Positions 43,436 through 55,565 of a DNA stretch of 64,000 nucleotides are shown piece after piece. The DNA comes from Trichosphaerium sp. ATCC 40318 (lineage: Eukaryota > Discosea > Flabellinia > Trichosidae). Location: assembly GCA_038496445.1 (NCBI GenBank), contig JALMLS010000438.1:62001-126000 (forward strand), given 5' to 3'. The notes beneath the pieces were generated by a model, which saw only the letters and a program-made list of their open reading frames with translations, was not told the origin of the DNA and searched no databases. Position numbers and translations under genes: made by a program. Positions within the stretch are counted from its first letter, which is position 1. The number at the start of each line of letters is the position of its first letter.

Positions 43436-46222
43436 CTAACAAACTTTGTGTTGCCTGTTTTCATCTTTTGTTTTTTGACGTTTTTTTTGTCTCTGGTCAT
43501 CTTTTTCTGCGCTGGGTGTTTCTAGAGTCTCCTTTGGGAGTGGTCTCCTTCGTTTGCCGTTTGCATTTCGATCCTCTCGTTTACCCTCTGTACTCAGATT
43601 CGCATGTTTGCTTCCTGAAGTTTGTTTCTGGCGATTACTATTTGCACTAAAGGTACAAGCCCTAAGAAGGTCATCTACAGTAATATTCTCCGCAATAGCT
43701 TCAAGCGTTTCAATAATAGTAGTGACAGGATTTGAAGATTCTTTATCTGGACGTAGTGTATGATACCTCCATACACCATGCTTAGGATCAAAAGAAAACT
43801 CAGCAATAATAACTGTACTATTATCCTTATCAGGATAGACATCTTCTATATCAGATAATAGCATATTATGTTCATCTGGTAATAACATTACATTCCTCTT
43901 TGTAAGCGTGCCTTTATGACCTGAATGAGTGCAGATAAAATTCCATAACTGCGTGTTTTCTATTTTTTCAATTTTGAAATCCATTGTTTGTTTTTCAAGG
44001 AATTTCCATTTAAATAGGTTATTTGTAACGAAACATGAGTATGGTCCTTCGGGAGTGAATATTATTCCATCCGTTTTATGTGTTCTCGTTGCATTATCAT
44101 TAAACACAAGATTGACGAGGTCCATTTCTTTCAGTAGTAATTTGAAGTCTTTTTTTTCATAAAACTTTTTCGAGTTAGTAACAAATGGATCTTGTGGTGT
44201 TTTGTTTTGTCTTGTTTTTGTAATAATACTTTTAATGCGCCCCATACGCTCAATAAGGGGTTCATCACCTACATATTTACTGCGGTATGACATGATATCA
44301 AAGACGAGAAATTGTGGCATCTTTTTTTCTCCTAAATTTCTAACTAACTCTCCATCAAGCAATGTCACTTTATTCCCGCCATCTTCACCATCAGTATCAG
44401 ATAGTATTTTTTGAAGGAAAGGGAATTTAACCTATATACATATGAGCATTGTAACTATAGAAGATCTCCAAAAAAAGAAGAAAATAAGAAGAAAAAAAAA
44501 AGGTACTACGTACTTCATAGACATTGAACTTTCTTGTAATTAAATAAACGCCTTTAGAGAATATGAGAAGGAAGAAACGCTCTCCATCTGTTTTCTCAGA
44601 TACACGATATTGCCCATATCGTATTGTACGTAACGCTGCTTTACCGAATGATACAGGCATAGAACCCTAAATCCATCATTAATTCAAAAGAGAGAAGCCT
44701 CGAAAAGTATAGCCTTGAAACACTAGTTTGATGGAAATTGTTCGTGCTTTAAGTACAAGGCAATGTAGTAAAAGATAATAAAAATAATGACGTACAGGAA
44801 AACGCTTAATGCTACCATAAACCCTTTCTGGAAAACAATCAAGACATGCCTTTATAGCATGCTAAAAACAAAACCATGTTTAGAATATAAGTAGATCTTA
44901 ATCATCGAAGATAATAGAGTCACAACAACGTACTTTGGCAACACTTGAGATCTTCTTTAGTTCTTTTGTATTAATAAGTGTATTTACGAGACTTTTTTCT
45001 CTTTGTACTGTATTGATTGTACGCTCTATCATCAGTATTATGTTGCAAGCACTTTTAAGTATATCTGTGCGTTTCTTCTTGTTATGGATATCTTTAACTC
45101 GTGAAAGCAATTCAATCTCTACTTCGTAGCTACGAATAGGGCGTTCTATACGCGGATAATATGCACTGACTTGAGTGATATCAATACGCCAGTAGGGCCT
45201 GTGAGGGTCACTGAACTCCCATCGTCTCTAAATAATTAAGTGATGATATAAATACATCAACGCTACTCTGTAGTATCGGTAGAGTGAATGGATAAGGTTG
45301 AGAATTTTTTACATTCTCTGAGAGAATAAAAGAAAACAATGAATATGTTTTGGCTTTTTCTGTTGTACCTTTCCTCTCTTTAGAGACCAATTGTTTGGAA
45401 TAGCCTCAGTGTATTCTGTCTCTTTTGTTTCAGTACATGACGAGCACCTATAGTAGAATTAGTCAATACTAGAGCTAAAACAGCAAAAACAGAGATACGA
45501 AATTGGAACTGTTCCAAATTTGAAAACTCTTGACATACCGCCATGTGTACTTATCGTGATTAAGGTTTACATTACCACTTCGTTTTTTGGTGATCTTAAA
45601 AGTACCTCCTGTCGTCGCATCAACAGTTATACGATCCTTTCCATACGTCTGCGCGAAAAAAGGTTAAAAAAAGCCAATACAGCGTTTCAGTCGCTCGGGT
45701 AGCGGTTTAGTAATAAAAGCAGCCTGAATACGCTAAAATCAATCTCAAAAACTGAAAACGGAGCTTGAGCTTCTCGGCAGTAAACTTATACTGTAACAGT
45801 GCCCGGGCGTAGGATAAGCCGTACGTTCGTATCAAAGTAATAATCAACAGTTTCACTCTGTTTCCCTCGAAAACGTCTCGAAAGGTGGTATACAAGGTAT
45901 TGAAACTTCCTTTTCGATAATCCAGGCAAGTAATGCCCATCTACCGTTCTTCCCAACCGAATTTCTATCTCAGCGGGTGCATTGGCTATCAGTGATGTTA
46001 CAGATACGTTGATTAAACTACTAACAAACGCAGTACCATTTTCTCTGCCGTGTGTTTTCAAAAACTTCTCAAGGTCAATGTAGAGGTCCGCAGACGCGTC
46101 TTTTTTGGCTTGTCTGGTACAACAATAAGCACAAACCTTAAAAAAAAACATAACTCTGCTTGAGCCTTTTGTTTAGCTATTAAATCGCTAAGAACGGATA
46201 TACGCGGAGCAGGTGCTGCCAT
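43436..46222 (-). CDS. mRNA capping enzyme: Cet1-type RNA triphosphatase fused to guanylyltransferase
   Basis: Eight exons from the ATG at 46222 (MAAPAPRISVLSDLIAKQKA), about 710 residues. N-terminal half: AEIEIRLGRTVDG (residues about 70-76, metal-binding glutamates of triphosphatase motif A) and RSYEVEIELLSR (about 238, motif C), typical of the metal-dependent tunnel-fold RNA triphosphatases, not the cysteine-phosphatase type of animals and plants. C-terminal half: SEKTDGERFFL (about 357, nucleophile Lys of KxDG), LLDGELV (motif III), PQFLVFDIM (IIIa), HKTDGIIFTPEG (IV), LFKWKF (V) and WRYHTLRPDK (VI). All guanylyltransferase motifs are intact. A basic tail (KKRQKTKDENRQHKVC) ends the protein; no methyltransferase follows. 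It would remove the RNA 5' gamma-phosphate and add GMP. Triphosphatase-first fusion of this type is best known from large DNA viruses, but splicing shows this is a nuclear gene. Confidence 0.88.
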
Positions 46223-46246
46223 TATAGCAAAAGCTTTAAGAATGAG

Positions 46247-46550
46247 CTAAAGACAAAACTGAACGAAAAGTTTTTGAAAATTAAAAGCTCGCTCTATGCG
46301 AATGCTTCCTTTCTTAGGAAAATCAAATGCAATGCGTAGTGGTTTGTTACGTAAACGCCTCGAATCTGTTGATTGAAAGAAGTGGGACTCTTTTTTTGGT
46401 TTATTGCTCACAGAATTGAGTTAACTGCTTACCACAGCATTACAGTAGCGTAAAGTGAGGAAATGGAAGACCTCCAGGTCCTTGGGTTACTGTCAGACGC
46501 AAAACAATAAATTTTGAGATTACGCCAAAAGCAAGGTTGTACGCTATCAT
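46247..46550 (-). CDS. Tiny two-exon protein of about 88 aa, not recognised
   Basis: ATG at 46550, exon 1 46550-46444, intron 46443-46407 (37 bp, GTAATG...TGTGAG), exon 2 46406-46247. The joined frame reads through with a coding-like composition: a hydrophobic start (MIAYNLAFGVISKFIVLRL), then GPGGLPFPHF and a basic stretch (RRLRNKPLRIAFDFPKK). The stop lies only 24 bp before the capping-enzyme ATG, which leaves little space for a terminator; it may share a transcript with it. Possibly a small mitochondrial membrane protein; this is a guess. No family recognised. Confidence 0.35.
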
Positions 46551-46652
46551 CGTAACCGTACCAGACCTGAGTATTTTTCTAGTTATCCATGGTGACTGTA
46601 GGTATCTCCAGAGCCGCTTGCAAGACGTCAGTCGCTAAACAAGCAATTTAAA

Positions 46653-46988
46653 TTAAAGAATTTTTACAATGTGGCACCTTTCGCCTTGACCAGGTTCTTC
46701 AACCTCTGGAGCATCTGGTAGTTGCAACAACCAAGTACGTTTCATAGATGAAGGAAGCTGTCAACTTTCTTGTCTTGTCATCGCCCTTTGACTTACGCCC
46801 TCCGATTTCCTCTCAACAGCGTAATTTCTTTTGCGCCTATTTCTATGCGTCAAGTTGTATGGGCGTAGACTTCTCGTTGCTTCCTTCTGCCATTGATTGT
46901 CGTACATCACGTATTTAACGTACAGTCGTACCGCTTGTTGATTCGTTTCTTTACATCTTGTACAGAGCAATCTAAGTGATTTGGTCAT
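46653..46988 (-). CDS. Small two-exon basic protein, 98 aa, not recognised
   Basis: ATG at 46988, exon 1 46988-46797 (64 codons), intron 46796-46758 (39 bp, perfect GTAAGT donor, CAG acceptor, phase 0), exon 2 46757-46653. The product has an early C-x2-C pair (LLCTRCKE), a basic middle (THRNRRKRNYAVERK) and an acidic Pro-rich stretch (LPDAPEVEEPGQGE). Size and basic middle suit a mitochondrial ribosomal or assembly protein, but I cannot name it. Lies upstream of and on the same strand as the 88-aa gene and the capping enzyme. Confidence 0.5.
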
Positions 46989-47707
46989 CAGTGCTTATAA
47001 CAGTGCTTTTTTAGCTGCCCGCTTGCTAACCAGCATGTTGGCGCTTGATTTACACTGATACCAGCAACTTGCTCAAAACCCAAGCAAAAGACTTCACTTT
47101 CTTTACTGTAGGCGTCATCAACCTCAAGCAACCTATTTAGAGCCTTTCTGAGGGTTTTTGGTTCTGAAGCCCTCGGAAATACTTTAAATGTTGAAGTGTT
47201 ATTTCGTACTTGTTCTTGGAGGTGTTGTTGTACGAATAAAACAAGTTGTTAGCGAAAAATCTTGACTTAGAATGTGCAAGCGTTAAAACCGTTTAATACG
47301 CCGTACGCGTAAGCGATATGATTGCAACGCGAGTTTCAGAGGCTGTCAAACTTTGCAACATAAAAACCATGTCACGTTGAAAACCCAAAAAAGTGCACTC
47401 TGACGCCAGTGCACGCTCCTGTAAATACGATAAACGTAAAAAAAACAGAACAAGCACGAAAATGTTGCTGCCCACACAACCTAAACGATGCGTTAGTAGT
47501 TCGTTCAAACAACAAAAAAAAGTAGGTTGTATACAAACAACCTATCGACATAACACATTGAACAGCAATAAAAAAAATTGAGCTGACAGTAGTTTTGATC
47601 ATGTTGACAATCGTTAAGGGTAGTACGAAAGGGCTGATCTGAATAGCAAGATACTAAGAAAGTAAGGAAACAGAAGAAAATAAAAGACGAGGGTTTATGT
47701 AACTTTG
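46989..47707. other. Intergenic between tandem genes
   Basis: About 0.7 kb between the 98-aa gene and the 3' end of the vWA gene. Apart from the hairpin element at 47136 only short overlapping frames occur (up to 76 codons, minus strand), with hydrophobic, uneven composition; not supported as genes. Confidence 0.4.
47136..47186. repeat. Hairpin-forming dispersed element
   Basis: TTTAGAGCCTTTCTGAGGGT is followed by an imperfect reverse complement (AAGCCCTCGGAAATACTTTA). Related sequence is at 19780-19803 (one arm) and 57268-57319 (two arms). Small MITE-like element or an RNA hairpin. Confidence 0.45.
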
Positions 47708-47713
47708 TTTATT
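47708..47713 (-). terminator. AATAAA polyadenylation signal, vWA gene
   Basis: AATAAA on the minus strand 53 bp beyond the stop at 47766, the same distance as for the Reeler gene. Confidence 0.5.
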
Positions 47714-47765
47714 TATAAAAAGGCGTCGTTACAACGAAGGAATTAGTTACAATTCAGCAAACTTG

Positions 47766-50700
47766 TTAGAACAAGAAAGCAATAAGAGCAGCAACCAAAA
47801 AGAACAAAGGTTGAACGAATGAAACACCGCTAGTAGAGGCAGGTGCTTGCATTCTTACATCAGCGGAAGCAGATGCAGCTTGTGTACTTGGAGTTGTAAT
47901 CTCCAAAACGGACTTCTTTGTGAAACCAGTCCATTGTACTTCAATGGATTCTCTCATTGTCCACCATGTAGCTGGCTCGTTAGGTCCAATGTTGATATCA
48001 ACATCAGTAGGGTCGACAATACAGCAGTATACACATGGTTTGTCGCAGTCACCTTGTGGGACAACAACACGTTGGCATACGGTTGTTGGGTAATCGACAA
48101 GAGGAGCAGGTGTACCGGTGACCAAAAGTCTTTCACCGGCAGAGAATTTTGTCAAGACGAGGTCATCAATAGCTGGGACACCTTCACAAGCAATGTTTGT
48201 TGGGTTTGTTGCTTTAACTTCGAATCTGAGTTTCATGTCATCAGTACCGAAGAGGTATGTCTTGATGGTATCAGACCAGTCAGAAACGTATGAAGCAAGT
48301 TCAACACCACCGACAACAACTTCTTGACGGATATCATCACAGGATTGTGTACCGACAATATCGACGTTGAGTTCAGCTTCTCTGGTTGTGTTGTTGACGC
48401 AGAATTCAGGCCACAAGATACGAGCACCAGCATCACAAGTATAGTGAAGGTTGGTGAAGATGTATGAGTATCTGTTTGTGAGCATGTCGCAGTCTTCGAA
48501 GAAAACACGGATTCTTTGTGTGCAAACTTGTTCGCCCAAAGTAGTGGTTGGGTTAGAGTCGTTGTATTGACCGACACAAGTGTTTTCGATGGTGTAATCA
48601 ACTTCGAGAGGAGATCCAGTGGATTGACGGACGAGTTTACCAACACCAACTTCAACGAGCTCGAAAGGAGCACGGAGACCAGTCTTTACTTCGAATTCCC
48701 TGAAAAAAAGAGTAAGGATTGATGTTTTTTAACGTTTTGGTTAAATAAGACGTACCAAGAACCAGAAGAGGCTTGTTGGGTACCGTTTGCGTCAAAGAGA
48801 GGGTCGAGAGAGTATTTCAAGAGTGGAATGACAGCAGCCCATTGTACATCAGGTGGAGCGACGTAATCGACGGTTACTTCACCGGTAAGGATCCATGGGG
48901 TGACAAGGACGATTCTGTGTTCATCACCAGCGAGACGGAAAGCTCTGACACCGAGGGTGTGTGCTTCAACGTTGTAGAATCTGTCGACGGAGAATTCGAA
49001 TTCGTAGATTTTGTAGCAAGTACCAGATTGACACAAGTCAGGATCACAAGCAGAGTTGGTTGGGGAAGCTTCTGGTTGGTTGTTTTCGGAACAGTAGACA
49101 CGTGTGTGACATCCTTCAGATACGAGGTCAGCAACGTTCCACTCAGCTTGGTAAGTAGATCTGCAGTCTTCGTTGAAGTTTGGTTCTTGGACGGCCCATG
49201 GAGCATCACCGGAAGTCTTGAATGGAGTGTAGTCGCATACACGGTCTGGACGTGGGATGGTTGAGTATTTCTCAACAACGTATGGTTTGAAGGTAACAGT
49301 TGTGTTCAAAGCGTAGTTGTGTGGATCGTGGACGATGGTTTCTTCCCATGGAGCAGTAACCTTAAGGTTTAAGCGACCAGAGGCGAGTGTGGCATCAATG
49401 GTTGTGTCGAACAATGAAGTTAGAGGGGAAACCTTAGATGGAGCACAGAGACCAGTTCCGTTATTGTTAACAGCGGTTTCTGGAATACATTGACCTGAAA
49501 GAAAAAAAATAAGCATTTTTTTCAAAGAGTTTGATGACGGGTAGGAAACATAAAAAAAAAACCAAAAAACAAAAAAAACAATAACGTACCGATGTATGAA
49601 GGGATTGGGATGGCAGAGAGTTCAGTCTCGAGTTTTGTTTCAATAGCAGCAGAGAAAGCGCCAAAGTTGTTGGCAACATTCAATACAAAGCTATCAGTAC
49701 CAGTAATAATGCGGGTTTGGAAACATGTGATGATAGAACTGAATCTTTCAACGACAACAGCATTGACAGTGTAACCTTCAGCTGTAGCAAGATTTTTTCC
49801 TGTGCTTGGCTCGTTGGAACATCCATCTCCAGAGATATCAATAATGACCTTTTGTGGTGAAAGGTTTGCAGCAGAGATGTAAGTTTTGGTGAATTGAACA
49901 GAATTTGACAAAGCTGCAGAAACAGCAGTTCCGGCGTTGAATGGTCTTGATGTAAGGGTTCTTAGTCTTTGACCGTATGCAATAGCATCAGCAGCGTTGC
50001 AAAGAACAGTCCAGTCTCCATTGAAAGTAGGTCTGAATTGACTGCTTGAAGAGAAGAATTGGAGACTGACGTGAGTACAGACACCAGAGTCAACAATCAA
50101 ATTTTGGATGGTTGAAGAGAATTCGAATGCGTTGGCGTAACCAGTGATCATTTGATTCCATTCGTTGGTGCTGATGGATCCAGAGTCATCGACAAGGAGG
50201 GATAAGACGAGATCTCCTGTGGTGGAACCAGCAGTTGAACCGGAACCGGATGGAGTGTATGCGTTGCTTCCATCGGTGAAAGTACCGTCAACAGACCAGT
50301 AGAGGGATGGGAAGACCTGTGGGTCGTTGATGTTCAAGTTGATGGATTGAACACCTTGGGAAGTGACATTGACGCAGTTTGTACCGTCGTTGACGGAACC
50401 AGAAGCAGTGTTGGATGTATCTCTGAGGGTTTCAGAGACAACTTCAGGCCAAGCGGTGTATGTGACGTCAAGATCGCAAGTAGCTGGATCAGCAGATGTA
50501 CGGGAGTTTACGCCATCGTAGTTGAAGAATGTACCAAAGCTAGGAAGAATAGAGTAAGCACATAGATTTTTTTTTGCAAAAAAGTGAAAAATGTTGACGA
50601 AAAACGAAGAAATAAAAAATAATACGGTAGTTCTTCTTTTTTCTTTTGTTTTAGAGTTTTCTTTCTTCTTGAAAAAAAAAGACGCAAAAAACGTACTTTG

Positions 50701-51806
50701 GTGCGCTGAATTGGTAACGACCAGGAACGCGTGGGAAGAAAGCGTCACCGAGATCACAGTAATCGACACAAGATGTGACAATAAAGTTGGAGTCACGTTG
50801 TACGTTTCCTGGGTTTCCAGTGGAACCAACCTTTTTCATCCAACCCCATACGGAGGTTTGTTCAGGAGTAGAACCGAAACCAGTTCCCATAGCAGTAGCG
50901 TATCCACGGACAGGTGAAGTCAATTCATCAAAAGCAATGCTAAAACACGAAAGTAAGTAAAAACAAGTTTTTTGATAGATTTCGACGAAATAAAAAAAAA
51001 AAGGTGAACTTACAAGGTGATGACGCTTCCAGCAGTGTCTTTACCTTTAAGGTAACCAGAGGCGGAAGTTGATACCCAAGTACGTGTGTTTTCTGGGTCG
51101 TATGAAGTAGCATTTGTGGTTACAGGAGTAGCGAGCTTTGCGAACTCAATGGTGTACTTCAAGATGTATTGTGAAGCTTGAGCTGGGATCCAATCGAGGT
51201 TGGAGTCAGCAGGTCCACCGTAAACCATACCGAAAACGGTCATGGTAGCTGTTTGGTTATCTGCGGCCAAGTCGTAGTATGCGCGAACATCGGCGTATTT
51301 TGTTCCCAAAACTGAGTAGTCGCATGAGAAAGCAGCAGGTTCAGCACCTGATACTGTTGTGAAGATATCATCCATACGGATGCAAATTTTTTCGTTTGTT
51401 TGGTTTCCGAGTGTTGTACCACTAGTTAAAAGTTAGAAGGGGGTAACTAAGGCGATAAAAGGGTTTGTTTTTCAAGTAGAGATATTCGCGAGTAGCGAAA
51501 ACGAAAAGAAAAAAGCGAAAACCGAAAGCGTTCGAGTGTAACGAAAGGCGCGAAATCGAGAAAGAAAAAGAGAAAGGGTGTGAGCGTACACAGCATCTTC
51601 TACGCGGTAGATACCAGCGAGATCTGGGGTGAAGGTACCGCCATGTTGGCAGTAACCATCTTTACCTGCGAAGGCAAGTGCAAAAAGAGCACAGAGAACA
51701 ACAACTAAAGTTGAGTAAGTTTGCGTAAAGGTTTCGGGTTGTAAAGAAAGTCTTTGTTTCAAACTACTTTTTGGAGTATAAACATTGTTTACGTACGCTT
51801 TAGCAT
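47766..51806 (-). CDS. Large secreted von Willebrand factor A-domain protein with GPI-like tail
   Basis: A 10-bp first exon (ATG 51806) joins at 51704 to give a signal peptide MLKLVVVLCALFALAFAG. Main exons then run about 51704-51600, 51421-51015, 50940-50700, 50540-49590, 49496-48760 and 48700-47766, for roughly 1,150-1,200 residues. The vWA domain lies in the middle: LVLSLLVDDSGSIS (MIDAS DxSxS), FNAGTAVSAAL (MIDAS Thr) and VIIDISGDGCSNEP (MIDAS Asp), closest to the DUF1194 kind. Flanking regions are Cys-, Thr- and Asn-rich beta-type sequence with many N-glycosylation sequons. The end (STSGVSFVQPLFFLVAALIA) is hydrophobic without a charged tail, as in GPI-anchored proteins. Likely a cell-surface adhesion or coat protein. 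Codon use is richer in G+C than neighbours, suggesting high expression. Confidence 0.82.
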
Positions 51807-54800
51807 TGTTGTTTTGTATGTGATAAAGTTGAAATTATGGTTTTTGGTGGCCTTAGTTTTTCACAATGAAATCTGACCAAATTTGGTGGTTCACCTGAAC
51901 TTTTCTTGATTCCTATTCTGATGAAAATCCTCAACTTTTGTTATCGTTTAGAACCATTATAAAATAACTAATTGAGTGGTTTTTCAAAGCTTTTGTTTTG
52001 GAGACTTGTGTTTTTCGGCCAAACTATATTTTTTATTTTTCGTTTACGCGTCACCTTCATATTATTTATTATTGTTTATAAATACTCTAGTTGTTATCTC
52101 CACGCATAAAATAGTTGTTTTGAACAATTACCGATCGATGTCTAAAGCGGGAACTCAGGGAACAAAAAAAGTACCTCAAAGCAAGAAAACTTCCAAGTAA
52201 CTAGAGATAAAGCCACGTTAATTAGTATTAGATAACGTTTTAACTCACTTTCACACCTCAGAACAATCTTTCGAAAATAATCGATTGGGTTCGCAAGTTT
52301 ACTGTAAATTGTAGTTTTTGTTCTGTACAAACTCAACAACGTATAAACAAGTGGTACTTTAAAAACTATTTTCGCGCTTTACGGAACTTTTTAGTTTTTA
52401 CGTTGTCCCAATTAGTAGCGACAGTAAACTCATACTAGAACACTAAAACGCTTACATAAGATATACAAGAACAACTAGAACACTAATTAAAGACAAAGAA
52501 CTGAATTTAAAAGGTTGGGGCATTCTTTTAATTTACGAAAATAAAAAACTTTTCGCTATTTATCAATTTGCCGTAAATCTCTTCACCGAAGATATATTTC
52601 TATTTCTATGCTACTGTACTACAGCAGTAATTCTATAAAAGAGTTATTGGGGTACTAGGCTGGGGTTGATGTTCGTTGAGAACTATAAACAGCTTGCTTT
52701 GAACTAGTCTCCTAAACCGTCCAAGTAGCTTTCTATCCGTCTAGTCTTCTGCTTGATAATTCAGATCGGGATTATCTTGATGCCCCAAACTACATAAAAA
52801 CTTCGCAAAAATGACATCACTTTGTAGTACTACAAACACCTTATGACAATTATTAACACTTGTTTTGCAAAACACCGTTTGGGAATTATGTACAACAAGA
52901 TTTCATACGTCGTAGAACGTATTGCCCTAACTATTCAAGTAGTTGTCTACCTTTATGTTGTTAACAAAGTCAAAGATTGCAACAGATACAATCAATTTGG
53001 ACTGGAACTCTCAACCGCACTCTTTGAAACGGGAACCAAAAAATCTTATTTTTTGGAAGAACATACTCAGTCACATGAGTATTCGGCTAAAACGTTCCTG
53101 AATAACCCACAACTAGACGACTATCAAACTACGTGCTCTATTCTTGTTTCTAGCGCTTATGGATACACTCATACTGAGATTAAACATAACCAACTATGTT
53201 GCACCAACGACAACCAGTTTATTAACCAAGTAGCGTTGACCAAGATACCACAATAGTTCATGGTTCCTACACTTACGAAATACCCTAACCACGAGATGGA
53301 ACAATCTCAAACAAACTTAAAAAAAGCAAACTCTACCTAGCGTACAGATTATTGGTGAGGATTGTGTTCAACAGTACATAAAGCGATGGATTAAAGGGAG
53401 CCAATTGCGAGATGCTAGTGTACGAATAGAGTAACCCCAGCGTTCAAGAACAGTTTTGCAACAAAAAAAGTTCCTCAACCACCTTCCAGTGCTTCCAACG
53501 AAAAACGTGACCTACACGTTGTTTGGGTGGTAATGCATATGAACGAAGAGTTAACGTTGAAATGGTAGGTATTGTTGTTTGGTTTGTTTAGTTATGGCGT
53601 ACTGGTATAGAAAGCAAGAGCTACCAAATTACAAAGCTAACTCACCTGTTAGAACAAAAAGTAAACCACTGATAGTGCGTCTCGCTGTGTTGTACAACGT
53701 AGTTGTTTCGCCATATCCATAGGTTTTTTTAGCTAAGCAACAAAACGATACACTCAGAGTGTCCCATGCGATTGTTGGTAGTGCTTAACCAAACAATATC
53801 CACTGCTTTAATCATTGTTATATTTGATGTTACAAGCAACGAAACGAGCGTTCTGAGCAAATTATGCTATGACCAAAGCGTTACATAACAGGACTGTAAC
53901 GCAAGCTGGAACGCGAAATTGTTATTACGCAACACTTTTTTGCTAATGAAACCATGAACAATTGCCACGGATGGCCTTGTTTGATATGACTCATGTTGTG
54001 CTAGGTATTCTAGTGTAAAGTTAGGAGGTTGGCAGTATAGGAAAAGCGTTATAGTACGATTTTATTGTAAACGTGCGTTGACAATGCAATCTTTAGTAAA
54101 TAAGTTCTAGTTTTGAACGAATCTTGTTTGACTTGGATAGTTTTTCGTTGCTTGCCACGATATCCAGTTACCATATACCCTGTGAAATCTAATGAGTAAT
54201 TACTGTTGTCGTAAGTTCTGTCCTTCTAGCTTCCATTGTGCTCCACCAGTGATTAGTATAAGAATATTTTAAGAACGTTGGATATCACGTGACAATTAGT
54301 TTACAGAGGAATCACGAGTTTTGTGTACTGTCACAGTATTCATAATTCCATTGCTTTAAATGGCTTTGTAAAACACAGTTTTAAACAAATGAAAGATGCC
54401 TCTTAGTGAATAGCTTTATAACAGAGTTTTATCTTCTTTTGGGGCCATAGCTACTTCTTTCCGCTTTCAAAGTGAGCAATTTGTTCTAGTAGAGAAGCTT
54501 TTCTTCATCTAGTGTCGTTATGTCTTTGTTTACGCTTACGTTTGTTCATTCAAGATTGTGAGTGTGGCTCTTTCTTTTTAATCTCACGATGTGTACAAAC
54601 ACCTAGAAAGCGGAAAGAAGTAACCCATAAAGAAACGCAACTTTTGCTTTAGTGCTTGATATTATTCACAATAACACTCTATCATTAATACGTGTTCCTA
54701 AATACATCTTAGAGTAATACTTCAAATTTATGAGTACAGAACCACATTTAGTTCGGAGAATAACCAGCAACAGTAGAGTAGTTGAATTGTGCTGCTTGGC

Positions 54801-54830
54801 GTTGCTTGTTCTTTGAATTACTTTTCTTTA
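51807..54830. other. Gene-poor stretch of 3 kb
   Basis: AT-rich, no supported gene. One 137-codon plus-strand frame with an ATG (52843-53256, begins MTIINTCFAKHRLG) is longer than chance would commonly give but shows no domain, signal peptide or paralogue in the window; confidence that it is a gene is low. A CACGTG is at 54286-54291. Confidence 0.4.
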
Positions 54831-54839
54831 GGTTATACT

Positions 54840-55565
54840 CTCAGATAAGTTGACATTAGTTTGTTGGTGGTGAGTGATATTTCTTTTTAGGATAATAATA
54901 TCTTGCTCGAAGGTATTGACGCTTTTTGTTAGGCTGGCAATCTTGTTGCTTTGCATTGGTTGCTGTAAATTCTCGTAAGTTTGCTAATGTGTAACTCTTC
55001 TTTAGTTGATCAACCTCATGCTTTGCTTCCTGTAATTCGTACTTGATTGGTAAACTGTTCAATTCACATCACGGGCATCCCAAAAATTTCTAGTACGAAT
55101 AATATAAGCTTAAAGAAGCAAAGAAATTGTAATGTCTTACCGGTTGTTAATACAATTGTCAGTTTGTTTGTTTCTCCTTTCTTTGTCTTGTTTTGTTTTC
55201 TTATTTTACTGTGCTCTTTTGGTTCAAGTTTGAGAACATAGCTGGTAACGGCTTGATACTCTGCTAAAGTGGAATCACCAAAGTGAATACCATGTGAATG
55301 GTTGTGTACAGCAAAGTAGATGCCTTGACCATAGTATCCAGCATACAAAGAACTTACAGTTCCAAAACCAGCCTTGACAATACTGTGAGCTGCTTTCTCA
55401 GTTGTTCCATGAACCATCAATATCACTGGTAACTAAACGACAGGTATGTGAGTTTACGATACTTTTTGAGAGCTATACCTCTTCTTTTGGATCGCTTCAA
55501 TATCAGTATTTTGATTTTGTTGAGTGGGTGTTGCATTGTATTTTAGATTGACACATAAAATCAAT
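54840..55565 (-). pseudogene. Ankyrin-PARP family relic, copy C
   Basis: Family-specific sequence from the end of the helical block (TPTQQNQNTDIEA, about 55540) through the PARP start (VHGTTEKAAHSIVKAGFG, GYYGQGIYFA) to a shortened coiled coil (EAKHEVDQLKKS) near 54840. The segment coding for YACSYDTGG to DELVVGQ is deleted: GIYFA is followed within about 20 residues by AEYQAVTSYVLKLEPKE, the far side of the catalytic core. No ankyrin exons remain, and the coil has stops. A dead copy caused by internal deletions. Confidence 0.85.

Noticed and set aside
43436-46222. Inserted large DNA virus segment
   Set aside because: The capping enzyme has eight exons with host-like introns, and neighbours show no viral replication or capsid genes.
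48773-49264. 163-codon plus-strand frame
   Set aside because: Antisense shadow of the highly codon-biased vWA gene; no start context, domain or splice support.
52843-53256. 137-codon plus-strand frame
   Set aside because: Long for this AT-rich sequence but lacking any recognisable feature; mentioned in the gap entry only.
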